The position numbers were made by a program, and so were the translations under genes. Below the pieces are notes generated by a model, which was given only the letters and a program-made list of their open reading frames with translations, did no database searches and was not told the origin of the DNA. Positions 62,133-64,000 of a stretch of DNA of 64,000 nucleotides are shown here, piece after piece (within the stretch, counting starts at the first letter, position 1; every line of letters begins with the position of its first letter). This stretch comes from CATOSP01 sp965205385 (lineage in GTDB: Bacteria; Chloroflexota; Dehalococcoidia; Lucifugimonadales; UBA3495): the NCBI GenBank assembly GCA_965205385.1, contig CBDBGS010000007.1, positions 558,001 through 622,000 on the forward strand. The letters run 5' to 3'.

Positions 62133-62525
62133 ATGAGAGTGTATTGGCGAAAGGTAAAAAGGGGAGAGAACCTGATTCTCAGTGACGAAAACGACGGCCA
62201 TGAAGAGGAGCTTGGAGGGTTCCGAGACACCAAACGGGGCATCGACGCGTCGGCGAAGACTTTTAGCTACGACCCGAGCCGCTCCCGGAAGGGGTTCCCA
62301 TCTATCGAAGAAGCCAAGGATTTCGTGGAGTCCTTCAGACCTTGGGAGCTATTCGGTACCCAGGGCGTTACTGTCGACCCTGGGGTTAGGCCCGCCCTAG
62401 ATTCGGCCACAACAGACACAGCGGCCACAACAGACACAGCGGGCACGCCAGACCAGCCGGCGCAGTCGATGGTGGCGGACCTGCGATCAACGAGAGGATG
62501 GTGGCAGTTCTGGAAGAAGAGTTAG
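62133..62525 (+). CDS. Hypothetical protein, 130 residues
   Basis: ATG at 62133. Reads MRVYWRKVKRGENLILSDEN, then FSYDPSRSRKGFPSIEEAKD and FVESFRPWELFG, then a low-complexity TTDTAATTDTAGT repeat (an 18-base tandem unit) and a terminal WWQFWKKS. No family recognised. Confidence 0.5.
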   Translation: MRVYWRKVKRGENLILSDENDGHEEELGGFRDTKRGIDASAKTFSYDPSRSRKGFPSIEEAKDFVESFRPWELFGTQGVTVDPGVRPALDSATTDTAATTDTAGTPDQPAQSMVADLRSTRGWWQFWKKS

Positions 62526-62567
62526 ACGCTCCATGACCCTCCCGCCAGAGACCCGCGCCAGTAGATG

Positions 62568-62585
62568 CCACTTGGCTTTGGTTTA
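62568..62585 (+). mobile_element. Solitary IS630 end
   Basis: CTTGGCTTTGGTT followed by TA copies the right end of the IS630 element at 36540-37772. The rest of the element is absent, so this is a remnant of an older insertion. The rest of 62526-62796 holds nothing else. Confidence 0.7.
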
Positions 62586-62796
62586 GTTTCCCATGCTCGC
62601 ACGGGCAGATATTAAGCTGTTCCAATCGCCAAAGGGACTTCCTTTCGATGGGCGGACGCGGCAACTCTCCGGAACCGTTAACCCAAGAATCAGATGGTTT
62701 TAGCTATCAACGTTGGGGAAAGGGAGTGACGAATATAGCGGAACGAAAGCCAGGGCCGTTTTAATCCGGGTCGCATTACAAAAAGGAGAAGTAGCC

Positions 62797-63117
62797 ATGT
62801 ACGTCATCAGAAGAATCGCCAAAGCGCAGCCGGGGAAGGTATGGCAGGTTGCCAACCTGCTGATCAAAATATGCGCCGCCTACGAGGAGAATGGCCGGCC
62901 CAAGGCACAAGTGTATGTGTCCCAGGGTCTGCCGGGAACTCCCAACGTGGCCTATGCTGAGTGGACCCAGGCGACCATCGAGCCCAACTGGCCTTCCCAG
63001 GTCCCCGAGGTGGTACGGACTCTGAACGCCGAGATGCAGGCCCAGCTCGACTCCTACGAGATCGAGTTCTACGAGCTGGTCACACCGGAGAAGCTAGCCG
63101 AAAGGAGCGTCTCATAA
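62797..63117 (+). CDS. Hypothetical dimeric alpha/beta-barrel-like protein
   Basis: 106 residues from ATG at 62797, after AAGGAG. MYVIRRIAKAQPGKVWQVAN, then GLPGTPNVAYAEWTQATIEP and IEFYELVTPEKL. The size and pattern (VIRRxxAKPGK..., then a YELV strand) recall ferredoxin-like NIPSNAP or monooxygenase-like proteins; I cannot be more specific. It is followed by the alcohol dehydrogenase fragment 45 bases later. Confidence 0.5.
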   Translation: MYVIRRIAKAQPGKVWQVANLLIKICAAYEENGRPKAQVYVSQGLPGTPNVAYAEWTQATIEPNWPSQVPEVVRTLNAEMQAQLDSYEIEFYELVTPEKLAERSVS

Positions 63118-63162
63118 AAGACCTACTATAGAAGACCCCTGTAAGCCAAGGAGGGGTTTGTT

Positions 63163-63367
63163 ATGAAAGCAGTTGTTTACCAGGCCCCATTCAGTATCGC
63201 CGCGGAAAATGTGCCAGACCCGGAGCTGCAACACCCCAACGATGTCATCGTGAAGATCACTTCCTCTTGTATCTGTGGCTCGGACTTGCACATCTACAGG
63301 GGCGGACGGCAGCGCAGCCCGGAATCATCTTCGGCCATGAAAACATGGGTGTCGTACAAGAAGTCGC
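63163..63367 (+). pseudogene. Zinc alcohol dehydrogenase, 5' fragment
   Basis: ATG at 63163 after AGGAGGG. MKAVVYQAPFSIAAENVPDP, then VIVKITSSCICGSDLHIYRG is a clear start of a zinc-dependent alcohol/formaldehyde dehydrogenase (catalytic Cys in CGSD). One base later the frame slips, and GIIFGHENMGVVQEV continues in the next frame. At about 63368 the dehydrogenase sequence stops and transposase sequence begins. Confidence 0.8.
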
Positions 63368-64000
63368 CCTGCCCCTGAAGGGAGTGGAGACCGATTTTGC
63401 AGCAGACTCCAGCGGGTTCTCTACTTCGGTCTACGACCGCTGGTTCGACCACAAGTGGGGCAAGGAGAAGAAGGAAGCCCGTTGGATCAAGGCTCATATA
63501 ATGCCGGCGTGAAGACCAATATCGTGACAGCGGTTGAAGTGACCGAAACTGCGGCCAACGATTCGCCGTTCCTTGCTCCCTTCGTGGAAACCACCTCGAG
63601 GGGGTTCGACGTGCGGGAAGTGTCGGCGGACAAGGCTTACCTGAGCCGGGCCAACCTACACGCAGTTGCGGCAGTCGGCGGCACAGCTCACATCCCGTTC
63701 AAGTCCAACTCCTTGCCATATCCCCGCGACGGGCAAAACCTGGACAGCCTGTGGGAAAGAGCTTATCACTTCTACCAACTGCACCGCGCCGAGTTCCTGG
63801 ACTTCTATCACAAGCGGTCCAACGTCCACAAGCGGTCCAACGTCGAAACTACCTTCTCGATGGTCAAGGCCAAATTCGGAGGGGCGGTCCGCTCCAAGAC
63901 CACGGTGGCCCAGGTCAATGAGGTCTTGGCGAAGATTCTGTGCCATAATATCCTCGTGCTGATTCAGTCGATGTTCGAGTTGGGCATCATGCCCGTGTTC
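63368..64000 (+). pseudogene. Transposase fragment (DDE, IS4/IS5-like), fused to the dehydrogenase
   Basis: From about 63368 the sequence reads VETDFAADSSGFSTSVYDRW, then KEARWIKAHIM, a frameshift near 63505, and VKTNIVTAVEVTETAANDSP, VSADKAYLSRANLHAVAAVG, AKILCHNILVLIQSMFELG. This is the catalytic DDE core of a transposase whose N-terminal part is missing. An 18-bp tandem duplication (63809-63844) repeats HKRSNV. The window ends before its stop. Confidence 0.8.

Overview
The window looks like a chromosomal segment of an uncultivated Chloroflexota bacterium (Dehalococcoidia/SAR202-like). This is inferred from gene content and protein style: luciferase-like flavin oxidoreductase, CaiB CoA-transferase, paired MaoC-type dehydratases, Baeyer-Villiger-type monooxygenase, metal-dependent amidohydrolase, and lipoproteins with long Thr/Pro-rich linkers. 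DNA is GC-rich. No rRNA or ribosomal protein is present to fix the taxonomy.

Layout. (a) 1-27 kb is mostly intact metabolic chromosome: a penicillin-acylase-type hydrolase running off the left edge, LLM oxidoreductase, SDR-fold protein, CoA-transferase, a lipoprotein, DNA-3-methyladenine glycosylase, NUDIX hydrolase, three tRNAs, a MaoC-dehydratase pair, a peptide-type ABC transporter without permeases (two ATPases divergent from a lipoprotein receptor), comEA-comEC, and an amidohydrolase. It is punctuated by an IS701-type and an IS1182-type element and two copies of a MITE with ACTGTTCAGACT ends. A TPP-enzyme gene at 26-27.8 kb is broken by a 170-bp tandem duplication. (b) 28-47 kb is a decaying phage-like early region, almost all on the minus strand: replication initiator with a DnaA-N-like domain, DnaQ-like exonuclease, C5 and N6/N4 DNA methyltransferases, Gp37/Gp68-like protein, Pol-X-like nucleotidyltransferase and many small Cys-rich proteins, with no capsid, tail, terminase or lysis gene. 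(c) 47-50 kb holds an intact tRNA-Val, a tyrosine recombinase and several partial or degenerate tRNA genes; two further tRNA 3' halves lie at 28.1 and 28.6 kb, so the island is bracketed by tRNA halves. (d) 51-53 kb has a compact three-gene operon of unknown function. (e) 53-57 kb holds two more IS elements. (f) 57-64 kb returns to catabolic genes (broken ribokinase, CocE-like fragment, flavin monooxygenase, cupin, nitroreductase-like) and ends in an alcohol dehydrogenase fused to a transposase fragment.

Main themes. Elements of several types (IS701-like, IS1182-like, and small non-autonomous derivatives of both) all sit between duplicated CTAG tetranucleotides, including two small elements sharing one CTAG inside the replication gene. 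Removing them restores continuous reading frames. Nonsense codons, frameshifts and tandem duplications concentrate between 27 and 64 kb, whereas the left third is largely intact. The most unusual signal is the phage C5-methyltransferase 3' half. The same DNA is open in two frames, and each frame carries motifs that I recognise from phage methyltransferase C-termini.
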